Assembly: GCA_002482865.1 (NCBI GenBank)
Contig: DLGU01000151.1
Span: forward strand, 4,442 to 9,646
Direction: 5' to 3'
Length of the DNA: 5,205 bases
From: Porphyrobacter sp. UBA7686
GTDB lineage: Bacteria; Pseudomonadota; Alphaproteobacteria; Sphingomonadales; Sphingomonadaceae
Position numbers and translations under genes: made by a program. The notes beneath the pieces were generated by a model. The model saw nothing but the letters and a program-made list of their open reading frames with translations. It searched no databases and was not told the DNA's origin. Below are positions 1 through 5,205 of this stretch, piece after piece. The first letter of the stretch is position 1. The number at the start of each line of letters is the position of its first letter.

Positions 1-1847
1 TGCAGCTCCTCCAGCCCGTCCATTTCGGCAAGGATGGTGTTGACCACGCGCCCTGTCACCTGCGGCTCGCCCTGGCCTGAGCCGCGTGCGGGAACCAGCG
101 AATCGATCTCGTCGATAAACACGACGCAGGGTGCCACCGCGCGGGCGCGGGCGAACAGGCGGGCGATCTGCTGTTCGCTTTCACCGTACCACTTGGAGAG
201 CAAGTCGCTTGACTTCATCGAGATGAAGTTCGCCTCAGCCTCCTTGGCGACAGCTTTGGCCAGCAACGTCTTACCGGTGCCGGGCGGGCCGTAGAGCAGG
301 AAACCCTTGGCCGGACGGATGCCCAGACGGCGGAACGCTTCGGGGTTCTTTAGGGGAAGCTCGATCCCCTCGCGCAGCTTGTCGGTCGCCTCGCCCGCGC
401 CGCCGATATCGTCCCAGCCAACATTGGGCACCTGCACCATCACTTCGCGCATCGCCGAAGGCTGGACGCGCTTCAACGCGCTCAGGAAGTCGTCGCGCGA
501 CACGCACAGGTCTTCGAGCACTTCGGGCGGAATTGTACGCTCATCAAGGTCGAGCCGGGGCATGATCCGGCGCACGGCTTCGATCGCGGCCTCACGCGCC
601 AGCGCGGCAATATCCGCGCCGACAAAGCCGTGGGTCACGCGGGCGAGTTCGTCGAGATCAACCGCGCCTTCCAGCGGCATCCCGCGGGTGTGAATGCCGA
701 AAATCTGCCGCCGCCCGCGCTGGTCAGGGACGCCGATCACGATTTCGCGGTCGAACCGGCCGGGACGGCGCAGCGCCTCGTCAATCGCGTCAGGGCGGTT
801 GGTGGCGGCGATCACCACCAGATTGGCGCGCTTCTCCAGCCCGTCCATCAGGGTGAGCAGCTGCGCGACCAGTCGCTTCTCCGCCTCGCCCGGCACCTGT
901 GTGCGTTTGGGCGCGATGGAATCGATCTCGTCGATAAAGATGATCGCAGGCGCGGCGCGGCTGGCCTCCTCGAACACTTCGCGCAGGCGCTTTTCCGATT
1001 CGCCATAGCCCGAGCCCATGATTTCCGGACCGTTGATGGTGAAGAACTCGGCGTCACTTTCATTCGCGACGGCCTGCGCCAGCCGGGTCTTGCCAGTGCC
1101 CGGCGGGCCGTGGAGCAGGACGCCCTTGGGCGGTTCGACACCGAGGCGGATGAACAGTTCGGGATAGCGCAGCGGCAGCTCGACCATCTCGCGCAAGGCC
1201 CGGATGGTCTCCTCCATCCCGCCGACATCATCATAGTTCACCACCGCGCGGCCGTGGCTCGGGTCCTCGAACTCGGCGCGCAGTTCGACTTCGGTGTTCT
1301 CGTCGATATGGACGATGCCCTTGGGGCTGGTCGAGGCAACGGTGAGGCGGATCTGGGTCAAGGCATAGGCGGGCGCGCGCAACAATTGGCGCACGTCGGC
1401 GGGCATGTTCTGCACCGGCTGCTGCCCGGTGGTGGCGACCAGATCGCCCGCCATCAGCGGACGGCGGAAGAAGTTGCGTTTCAAGGCCTGCGTCGGCCCT
1501 TGCAGCCGCATTTCGCGCTGGGAGGGAGCGAACACCACGCGGGTAGCCGGGCGCGATTCGCCGCGCACGATCTCGACATGCTCACCCGATCCGCCTTGCG
1601 CATTGCCGCGCTGCAAACCGTCGAGCCGCACCACATCCAGCGCGTCGTCCTCCGGATAGGCTGCCATTGCGATCGCGGCGGTGGTGCGCTTGCCGCGGAT
1701 TTCGACCACATCGCCCTCGGTAATCCCGAGCTTCTGGAACGCCGAACGCGGCATCCGCGCGATCCCGGCTCCCGATTCTTCCTGGCGCGCTGGGGCAACC
1801 TGTAACCGCACGCTGCGGATGGGTGTGGCGATTTCGGCGTCAGCCAT
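1..1847 (-). CDS. CDC48/p97/VAT-family double AAA+ ATPase (C-terminus cut off by window edge)
   Basis: This is an ATP-driven hexameric protein unfoldase/segregase of the CDC48 (p97, archaeal VAT) family, expected in the cytoplasm. The window holds 615 codons from the ATG; about 130-150 C-terminal residues are missing, judging by the usual family length. Layout: N-terminal double-psi barrel at about residues 9-95, CDC48 domain 2 at about 115-195 (with the typical LKRNFF at 122-127), AAA D1 from about 208, AAA D2 from about 480. D1 has Walker A GPPGTGKT at 247-254, Walker B DEID at 306-309, sensor-1 Asn350, and arginine-finger residues in RRPGRFDR (Arg361, Arg364). D2 has Walker A GPPGTGKT at 520-527, Walker B DEID at 579-582, and pore-loop aromatics Trp553-Tyr554. 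D1 also has a pore Tyr281. Both ATPase sites therefore look intact as far as they are visible; D2 sensor-1 and its arginine fingers lie outside. The start is supported by an AGGAA SD six bases upstream. Spacing of motifs is almost colinear with eukaryotic p97. Substrates and adaptors in bacteria are not known from this sequence. Confidence 0.96.
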   Translation of the reverse strand, partial: MADAEIATPIRSVRLQVAPARQEESGAGIARMPRSAFQKLGITEGDVVEIRGKRTTAAIAMAAYPEDDALDVVRLDGLQRGNAQGGSGEHVEIVRGESRPATRVVFAPSQREMRLQGPTQALKRNFFRRPLMAGDLVATTGQQPVQNMPADVRQLLRAPAYALTQIRLTVASTSPKGIVHIDENTEVELRAEFEDPSHGRAVVNYDDVGGMEETIRALREMVELPLRYPELFIRLGVEPPKGVLLHGPPGTGKTRLAQAVANESDAEFFTINGPEIMGSGYGESEKRLREVFEEASRAAPAIIFIDEIDSIAPKRTQVPGEAEKRLVAQLLTLMDGLEKRANLVVIAATNRPDAIDEALRRPGRFDREIVIGVPDQRGRRQIFGIHTRGMPLEGAVDLDELARVTHGFVGADIAALAREAAIEAVRRIMPRLDLDERTIPPEVLEDLCVSRDDFLSALKRVQPSAMREVMVQVPNVGWDDIGGAGEATDKLREGIELPLKNPEAFRRLGIRPAKGFLLYGPPGTGKTLLAKAVAKEAEANFISMKSSDLLSKWYGESEQQIARLFARARAVAPCVVFIDEIDSLVPARGSGQGEPQVTGRVVNTILAEMDGLEEL

Positions 1848-1853
1848 GGGGCG

Positions 1854-1858
1854 TTCCT
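1854..1858 (-). promoter_or_regulatory. Ribosome binding site of the CDC48-like gene
   Basis: On the minus strand AGGAA lies six bases before the ATG at 1847. It is the best SD in the region and fixes the start of the ATPase gene. Confidence 0.7.
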
Positions 1859-1859
1859 G

Positions 1860-1918
1860 TGCATTCGAAGGGATTCTTTTACGAGACCGATAGCTAGGAA
1901 CGGCAGCAATCGAATGCA
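1860..1918. repeat. 9-bp perfect inverted repeat upstream of the CDC48-like gene
   Basis: TGCATTCGA at 1860-1868 and its exact reverse complement TCGAATGCA at 1910-1918 are separated by 41 bases. They bracket the likely promoter and 5' untranslated region; the near arm starts two bases from the SD. It could be a split operator or, if the transcript starts far enough upstream, a long-range RNA stem. Chance occurrence is not negligible for a repeat of this length. Confidence 0.4.
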
Positions 1919-1919
1919 A
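1889..1919 (-). promoter_or_regulatory. Weak candidate promoter for the CDC48-like gene
   Basis: On the minus strand TTGCAT (1919-1914) could serve as a -35. It is followed after 17 bases by TAGCTA (1896-1891), or after 19 bases by GCTATC (1894-1889), the latter resembling the GCTA-type -10 of alphaproteobacterial housekeeping promoters. The -10 match is poor. No sigma-32 or EcfG-type motif was found. A transcript from here would have a 5' leader of about 35-40 bases. Confidence 0.25.
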
Positions 1920-1999
1920 TCGGAGGCTTGGCCGACAGGGGCGGACGTAGGTCGGGCGGCGTCAGGCCAACCCGCAGCGACGCATCGCGAGCGGACACG

Positions 2000-2041
2000 A
2001 AAAAAGCCCGGCACGCCCTCGCCTGAGATTTTGTGCCGGGC
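2000..2041 (-). terminator. Intrinsic terminator, distal of a tandem pair (minus strand)
   Basis: Arms GCCCGGCAC (2006-2014) and GTGCCGGGC (2033-2041) form a perfect 9-bp GC-rich stem with an 18-base loop. Read on the minus strand, the stem is followed directly by six T (2005-2000), the classic Rho-independent layout. On the plus strand no T tract follows, so the direction is clear. It has the same arms as the neighbouring terminator at 2045-2073. Confidence 0.75.
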
Positions 2042-2044
2042 AAG

Positions 2045-2073
2045 AAAAAAGCCCGGCACTGGGTGCCGGGCTT
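2045..2073 (-). terminator. Intrinsic terminator, proximal of a tandem pair (minus strand)
   Basis: Arms GCCCGGCAC (2051-2059) and GTGCCGGGC (2063-2071) form a perfect 9-bp stem with a three-base loop. The stem can extend to 11 bp through AA 2049-2050 and TT 2072-2073. On the minus strand it is followed by TTTTTT (2050-2045). This is a textbook terminator for minus-strand transcription arriving from above 2074. No protein gene on the minus strand is evident there, so it either ends an unrecognised small RNA or guards against antisense read-through. Confidence 0.85.
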
Positions 2074-2159
2074 GAAAAGTTTGGGAGAGGATGCCTGAAA
2101 GGCAGGTTCTAAATGGCGCAACCGGCTCCATTGTGCAAGTGCGAAAGAAGCGGTTTTTG

Positions 2160-2189
2160 TTGCAAAGAACGCAAATGAGTCCCGATAAT
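2160..2189 (+). promoter_or_regulatory. Candidate sigma-70 promoter for the scoAB operon
   Basis: TTGCAA (2160-2165) as -35 and GATAAT (2184-2189) as -10 are separated by 18 bases. The match is 4 of 6 and 5 of 6 to the TTGACA/TATAAT consensus, inside the most AT-rich part of the window (25 G+C in the 60 bases 2161-2220). Transcription would begin near 2196 and give scoA a leader of roughly 220 bases. A GAGTC (GANTC-type methylation site) lies in the spacer at 2177-2181. Confidence 0.45.
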
Positions 2190-2220
2190 GTTCAGGTTTG
2201 TGCGCAATCTTGCAAATTTC

Positions 2221-2256
2221 TGCCCAAAGCGACGGCAGTCGCTTAAAAATTGGGCA
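2221..2256. other. Bulged hairpin in the presumed scoA leader
   Basis: Outer arms TGCCCAA (2221-2227) and TTGGGCA (2250-2256) pair perfectly. Inner arms AGCGAC (2228-2233) and GTCGCT (2238-2243) pair perfectly around a GGCA loop. The only unpaired part is a one-sided TAAAAA bulge (2244-2249). This gives 13 paired bases in a compact stem. It lies about 25-60 bases after the predicted plus-strand start, so it may be a leader RNA structure of the sco operon; it could equally be part of a minus-strand RNA. Confidence 0.5.
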
Positions 2257-2414
2257 GATTTCTGGAGTGTGACGGTATTGCGACGCAACATGAACCGCGA
2301 TTCGACTTCACCCTCAGGTGGGCGTGACAGCAGCCCGGTAACGCTCTAGTCACGGCCTCGATCCCGAGCGGAGGGATTGACCTTGCCCACGACCACAAAA
2401 GGCAGACAGGCCCG

Positions 2415-3137
2415 ATGACCAAGCTCTATCCCGACGCCGCCAGCGCGCTCGCCGGTGTGCTGCGCGATGATATGCTAATTGCCGCAGGAGGCTTCGGCCT
2501 GTGCGGACTGCCCGAGCGGCTGCTGGATGCGATCCGCGATTCGGGCGTGAAGAACCTGATCTTCGCAAGCAACAATGCCGGGATCGACAACGAAGGCATC
2601 GGCAAGCTGCTGCGCACGCGGCAGGTGAAAAAGATGATCAGCTCCTATGTCGGCGAGAACAAGGAATTCGAGCGGCAATATCTGGCGGGTGAGCTCGAGG
2701 TGGAATTCTGCCCACAAGGCACCCTGGCCGAACGGATGCGGGCAGGGGGCGCTGGCATCCCCGGCTTCTACACCCGCACCGGCGTCGGCACCGAAGTCGC
2801 CAAGGACAAGGAGCACAAGGACTTCCCTGACCGTGACGGGGTGATGCAGACCTATATCCTGGAACACGGTATCTTCGCCGACCTCGCCATCGTCAAAGCG
2901 TGGAAGGCGGACGAGACCGGCAACCTCATCTTCCGCAAGACCGCGCGCAACTTCAACCTGCCCGCGGCGACCTGCGGCAGGATCTGCGTTGCCGAGGTCG
3001 AGGAAGTGGTCCCGGCAGGCGCGCTCGACCCCGATCAGATCCATCTGGCGGGCGTCTTCGTCAACCGGATCGTCTGCGGCGCGCCCTATGACAAGAAAAT
3101 CGAGTTCCGGACTGTCCGGGAAAGGGAGTCGGCATGA
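2415..3137 (+). CDS. scoA: Succinyl-CoA:3-ketoacid CoA-transferase, subunit A
   Basis: This 240-residue protein is the alpha subunit of a family I CoA-transferase. With ScoB it moves CoA from succinyl-CoA to acetoacetate, giving acetoacetyl-CoA for ketone-body or polyhydroxybutyrate-derived carbon use in the cytoplasm. The family signature is visible at 18-33 (DD...[11 protein letters not shown]). Other typical SCOT-A blocks are [11 protein letters not shown] (53-63), [11 protein letters not shown] (76-86), PQGTLAER (100-107), [12 protein letters not shown] (109-120) and [19 protein letters not shown] (161-181). The length is normal. The ATG at 2415 matches the usual SCOT-A N-terminus, but its SD is weak (CAGG four bases upstream). 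The stop overlaps the scoB start (ATGA), so translation is probably coupled. The closest alternative is 3-oxoadipate CoA-transferase (PcaI); the listed blocks favour SCOT, and no aromatic-pathway genes are in view. Confidence 0.95.
   Translation: MTKLYPDAASALAGVLRDDMLIAAGGFGLCGLPERLLDAIRDSGVKNLIFASNNAGIDNEGIGKLLRTRQVKKMISSYVGENKEFERQYLAGELEVEFCPQGTLAERMRAGGAGIPGFYTRTGVGTEVAKDKEHKDFPDRDGVMQTYILEHGIFADLAIVKAWKADETGNLIFRKTARNFNLPAATCGRICVAEVEEVVPAGALDPDQIHLAGVFVNRIVCGAPYDKKIEFRTVRERESA
3124..3128 (+). promoter_or_regulatory. Ribosome binding site of scoB, inside the end of scoA
   Basis: GGGAG (within AAAGGGAG) ends five bases before the ATG at 3134 and eight before the adjacent ATG at 3137. It suits either start, so the first residue of ScoB is uncertain by one. 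Confidence 0.6.
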
Positions 3138-3772
3138 TGGGCTGGAACCGCGACCAGATGGCGGCCCGCGCCGCGCGCGAGCTGAAGGACGGCTATTACG
3201 TCAATCTCGGCATCGGCATCCCGACGCTGGTGGCCAACCACATTCCCGAAGGGATGATGGTGACGTTGCAAAGCGAGAACGGGATGCTCGGCATCGGGCC
3301 CTTCCCCTATGATGACGAAGTCGACGCGGACCTCATCAACGCAGGCAAGCAGACCATCAGCGAGCTGCCGCACTCGGCCTATTTCGACAGCGCGACCAGC
3401 TTTGCGATGATCCGCGGCGGGCATATCGACCTCACCGTGCTCGGCGCGATGGAGGTGGCCGAAAACGGCGACATCGCCAACTGGATGATCCCCGGCAAGA
3501 TGATCAAGGGCATGGGCGGCGCGATGGATCTGGTCGCCGGGGTCAAGAAGATCATCGTGGTGATGGACCACACGTCAAAGGACGGGACGCCCAAGTTCAT
3601 CCCGGCCTGCACTCTGCCGCTGACCGGCGCGGGCGTGGTGGACATGGTCATCACCAACCTCGCGGTGTTCCAGCGCCCCGACCACAATTCGCCGTTCCGT
3701 CTGATCGAGATGGCGCCGGGGGTGACCGAAGCGGATATCGCCGCGACCACCACCGCGCATTACGTGGTGTGA
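3134..3772 (+). CDS. scoB: Succinyl-CoA:3-ketoacid CoA-transferase, subunit B
   Basis: This 212-residue beta subunit carries the catalytic glutamate of SCOT. The glutamate forms the enzyme-CoA thioester intermediate and lies in the SENG motif as Glu48. Other conserved features are NLGIGIPT (24-31), GMLGIGPFP (50-58), NAGKQT (69-74), [17 protein letters not shown] (84-100), LGAMEV (103-108) and [14 protein letters not shown] (120-133). The length is normal for bacterial SCOT-B. It overlaps scoA by four bases and has a good SD. A second ATG immediately follows the first, so the true protein may lack one Met. Its TGA stop shares one base with the hydrolase ATG (TGATG), which implies coupled translation of the next gene. 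With ScoA it would form a heteromeric enzyme; PcaJ of the 3-oxoadipate pathway is the nearest alternative. Confidence 0.96.
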   Translation: MMGWNRDQMAARAARELKDGYYVNLGIGIPTLVANHIPEGMMVTLQSENGMLGIGPFPYDDEVDADLINAGKQTISELPHSAYFDSATSFAMIRGGHIDLTVLGAMEVAENGDIANWMIPGKMIKGMGGAMDLVAGVKKIIVVMDHTSKDGTPKFIPACTLPLTGAGVVDMVITNLAVFQRPDHNSPFRLIEMAPGVTEADIAATTTAHYVV

Positions 3773-4656
3773 TGCGGCGTGGCATTGCGCTCGGGCTGTT
3801 TGCGCTGGTTCTCGTGATCGGGAGCATGCTCGCCTTTACTTCGCCCCCGCGGCTGCTTTCGCTCTATGATCGGGTAAGCGGCGGGACGGCGGGCGCGCAG
3901 CAGTTGGCCGAGGGCGTCGCCTTTGGCAGCCACGGGCAAACGCTCGATATCTGGGCGCCAGAAGGGGCTGGCGGCGCGGCGCGGCCGGTGGTGATCTTCT
4001 GGTACGGCGGCGGCTGGGCCAAGGGCGACCGCACCTCCTACGCCTTTGCCGGGAGAGCGCTGGCGCGCGCGGGGTTCCTGGTGGTGATCCCGGATTACCG
4101 CAAGGTTCCGCAGGTCCACTTCCCCGCCTTCCTCGATGACGGAGCCGAGGCGGTGGCCTGGGTCGAGGACAACATCGCGCAGTTCGGCGGTGATCCACAA
4201 CGGCTCGCCTTCATGGGCCACTCCGCCGGGGCTTACGAGGCGGTCATGCTCGCGCTGGACAGCAAGCGGTTGGTGGCGGCTGGGGCCGATCCGGCCAATG
4301 TGAAGGCAGCAGTCGGCCTGTCCGGGCCCTATGACTTCTACCCCTTCGACAGTCCGCGCTCGATCGCGGCGTTCAGTGAATGGCCGCAGCCCGAGGCGAC
4401 GCAGCCGATCACCTTCGCCCGTGCCGACGCGCCGCCTTTGCTGCTGGTAACGTCCGACGGCGATGAGACGGTGCGTCCCAGAAACGCCAACAACCTCGGG
4501 GCGAAGCTGCGCGAGTTGGGCGCGCCGGTGGAGGTCAAGAACTACGGCCCGCTCGATCACGAGGAGATCGTGATGGCGCTCTCGGTACCGTTCCGCAGCA
4601 AGGGCCCGGTGCTGGCCGACTCTGTCGCTTTCCTCAAGACGCGGATGGGCGAATAG
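3772..4656 (+). CDS. Membrane-anchored or exported alpha/beta hydrolase (esterase/carboxylesterase-like)
   Basis: This 294-residue serine hydrolase has an alpha/beta fold like the BD-FAE/hormone-sensitive-lipase group. Residues 4-22 form a hydrophobic segment after two Arg, so the protein is likely exported or anchored with its catalytic domain in the periplasm; no lipobox Cys is present. The oxyanion-hole motif is YGGGW (78-82), a variant of HGGGW. The nucleophile is Ser151 in GHSAGAY (149-155). Asp231 in SDGDETV (228-234) and His263 in LDHE (261-264) complete the triad. Other family features are PDYRK (107-111) and GGDPQR (139-144). ATG 3772 is chosen because it overlaps the scoB stop as TGATG; a GTG at 3769 would add one residue. 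No SD is visible, so expression probably depends on coupling to scoB. The substrate is unknown; an ester or polyester-derived oligomer feeding the CoA-transferases is only an inference from position. Confidence 0.88.
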   Translation: MRRGIALGLFALVLVIGSMLAFTSPPRLLSLYDRVSGGTAGAQQLAEGVAFGSHGQTLDIWAPEGAGGAARPVVIFWYGGGWAKGDRTSYAFAGRALARAGFLVVIPDYRKVPQVHFPAFLDDGAEAVAWVEDNIAQFGGDPQRLAFMGHSAGAYEAVMLALDSKRLVAAGADPANVKAAVGLSGPYDFYPFDSPRSIAAFSEWPQPEATQPITFARADAPPLLLVTSDGDETVRPRNANNLGAKLRELGAPVEVKNYGPLDHEEIVMALSVPFRSKGPVLADSVAFLKTRMGE

Positions 4657-4659
4657 GCG

Positions 4660-5205
4660 ATGTGGCTGACTGAGCCCCGCAACCCCAATGCGCCGCTCGC
4701 GGGCCTCAAGGTGGTCGAGCTCGCGCGGGTGCTGGCCGGGCCGTTCTGCGGACAGATCCTCGCTGATCTCGGCGCAGACGTGATCAAGGTCGAAAGCCCG
4801 GAAGGTGACGGCACGCGGCTGTGGGGACCGCCGTGGGTCGAACGGACGGATGCGAACGGCACAGTCCACCGCGAGGCCGCCTATTACCACGCCTGCAATC
4901 GCGGCAAGCGCTCGATCATCGCGGACTTCGGCAACGCCGATGACCTCGCACGCGTGCGCGGCCTGTGTGCTGAAGCGGATGTGGTGATCGAGAACTTCAA
5001 GACCGGCAGCCTCGCCAAGTTCGGGCTCGATTACCCCAGCCTGGCCGTCGCCAATCCGGGCCTCGTCTATTGCTCGATCACCGGCTTCGGCCAGACCGGG
5101 CCGCGCGCGCACGAGGCGGGGTATGACTTCGTCGCGCAGGGCATGAGTGGGCTGATGTCGCTCACTGGCGAGCCGGAGGGTCATCCGGTCAAGATGGGCA
5201 TCTCG
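4660..5205 (+). CDS. CaiB/BaiF family III CoA-transferase (C-terminus cut off by window edge)
   Basis: The first 182 residues of a family III CoA-transferase are present; members such as formyl-CoA transferase, CaiB and alpha-methylacyl-CoA racemase have about 360-430 residues. The N-terminal block PLAGLKVVELARVLAGPFCG (12-31), then LADLGADVIKVE (34-45), GD.TR (49-53), NRGKRSI (80-86), ADVVIENFKTG (106-116), NPGLVYCSITGFGQTGP (132-148) and GYDF (154-157) are all typical. The sequence stops at KMGIS (178-182). In relatives this motif is followed within about three residues by the catalytic Asp, which therefore lies just outside and cannot be checked. The start has only a weak upstream G-rich stretch; the gene begins three bases after the hydrolase stop and in the same frame. 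It would transfer CoA between a thioester and a carboxylic acid in the cytoplasm, or racemise a 2-methylacyl-CoA. The substrate cannot be told from this part. Confidence 0.93.
   Translation, partial: MWLTEPRNPNAPLAGLKVVELARVLAGPFCGQILADLGADVIKVESPEGDGTRLWGPPWVERTDANGTVHREAAYYHACNRGKRSIIADFGNADDLARVRGLCAEADVVIENFKTGSLAKFGLDYPSLAVANPGLVYCSITGFGQTGPRAHEAGYDFVAQGMSGLMSLTGEPEGHPVKMGIS

Larger units (their letters stand above)
2045..2256 (-). ncRNA. Candidate small RNA ending at the tandem terminators (5' end unknown)
   Basis: Read on the minus strand, the proximal terminator is preceded by a small hairpin, TGCCT-TTC-AGGCA (2104-2092), and then a CU-rich unpaired stretch, TCCTCTCCCAAAC (2091-2079). 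A hairpin, a C/U-rich single strand complementary to SD sequences, and a strong terminator is the usual 3' architecture of trans-acting bacterial sRNAs, including alphaproteobacterial ones with CUCCC-type anti-SD motifs. Further upstream the bulged hairpin at 2221-2256 could belong to the same transcript. No convincing minus-strand promoter was seen, so the given 5' limit is only the outer edge of visible structure. No Rfam family is recognised. Confidence 0.35.
1848..2414. other. Divergent intergenic region, 567 bases
   Basis: No protein gene is supported here. The region contains, from left to right: the SD and weak promoter of the ATPase gene with a 9-bp inverted repeat, two tandem minus-strand terminators, a possible minus-strand small RNA, an AT-rich core with a plus-strand promoter, a bulged hairpin, and a GC-richer scoA leader. 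That leader carries two more short stems: CGTGAC 2323-2328 with GTCACG 2349-2354, and ATCCC 2361-2365 with GGGAT 2373-2377. Short ORFs are possible (21 and 51 codons on plus, 60 on minus), but none has a good start signal plus recognisable sequence. Confidence 0.7.

Noticed and set aside
630..1805. 391-codon open frame on the plus strand, antisense to the ATPase gene
   Set aside because: It is a GC-bias shadow: the opposite strand encodes intact Walker, sensor and arginine-finger motifs across the whole stretch, and the plus-strand product resembles nothing.
2045..2073. Plus-strand terminator reading of the proximal hairpin
   Set aside because: On the plus strand the stem is followed by TTGAAAAG, not a T tract; the six-base T tract is on the minus side.
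2091..2246. 51-codon plus-strand ORF after a GGGAGAGG stretch
   Set aside because: The SD-like sequence touches the ATG with no spacing, the product has no recognisable feature, and the same bases fit better as the complement of a CU-rich minus-strand RNA segment.
2109..2291. 60-codon minus-strand ORF in the intergenic region, upstream of the tandem terminators
   Set aside because: Its position would explain the terminators, but there is no SD before the ATG and no recognisable sequence. A non-coding RNA explains the terminators equally well, so it is left unannotated.
1848..2414. tRNA, CRISPR array, insertion sequence or attachment site in the intergenic region
   Set aside because: No cloverleaf, no regularly spaced repeats, no transposase fragments and no flanking direct repeats were found.
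2415..3772. Assignment of the two-subunit enzyme as 3-oxoadipate CoA-transferase (PcaIJ)
   Set aside because: The internal blocks around [28 protein letters not shown] and [14 protein letters not shown] are those of succinyl-CoA:3-ketoacid transferases, and no protocatechuate genes are nearby.
3760..5184. 474-codon open frame on the minus strand, antisense to the hydrolase and CaiB-type genes
   Set aside because: Long, but it spans two well-recognised genes on the other strand and its product is low-complexity, Arg/His-rich and without family features.

Overview
The window comes from a GC-rich bacterial chromosome. Gene content and style suggest an alphaproteobacterium of the Sphingomonadales/Erythrobacteraceae type: a full-length bacterial CDC48-like ATPase beside a SCOT operon, very compact overlapping genes, weak Shine-Dalgarno (SD) sites and strong GC codon bias that leaves long antisense shadow ORFs. 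This placement is inferred from style and protein sequence. There is no rRNA or other marker to fix it.

Layout. Positions 1-1847 (minus strand) hold the first 615 codons of a CDC48/p97/VAT-type double AAA+ ATPase; its C-terminus runs off the left edge. Positions 1848-2414 are a 567-base divergent intergenic region. It is far from empty: it holds two tandem minus-strand intrinsic terminators with identical arms, a CU-rich single-stranded stretch and small hairpin just upstream of them, an AT-rich core with a plausible plus-strand sigma-70 promoter, and a bulged hairpin that would lie in the scoA leader. Positions 2415-5205 (plus strand) hold a tightly packed operon: scoA, scoB (4-base overlap), a membrane-anchored or exported alpha/beta hydrolase (1-base overlap), and a CaiB/BaiF family III CoA-transferase (3-base gap) cut by the right edge.

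How the genes work together. ScoA and ScoB together form succinyl-CoA:3-ketoacid CoA-transferase, which activates acetoacetate to acetoacetyl-CoA using succinyl-CoA. The hydrolase could release an acid from an ester outside the cytoplasm, and the family III enzyme could put CoA on a second acid by transfer from another thioester. The operon therefore looks like an ester/ketoacid uptake and CoA-activation unit. The substrate cannot be read from the sequence. The CDC48-like unfoldase is transcribed away from the operon and has no obvious link to it.

The most interesting region is 2000-2260. Two good minus-strand terminators sit where no minus-strand protein gene precedes them, which points to an unannotated minus-strand transcript, perhaps a small RNA with an anti-SD-like segment.
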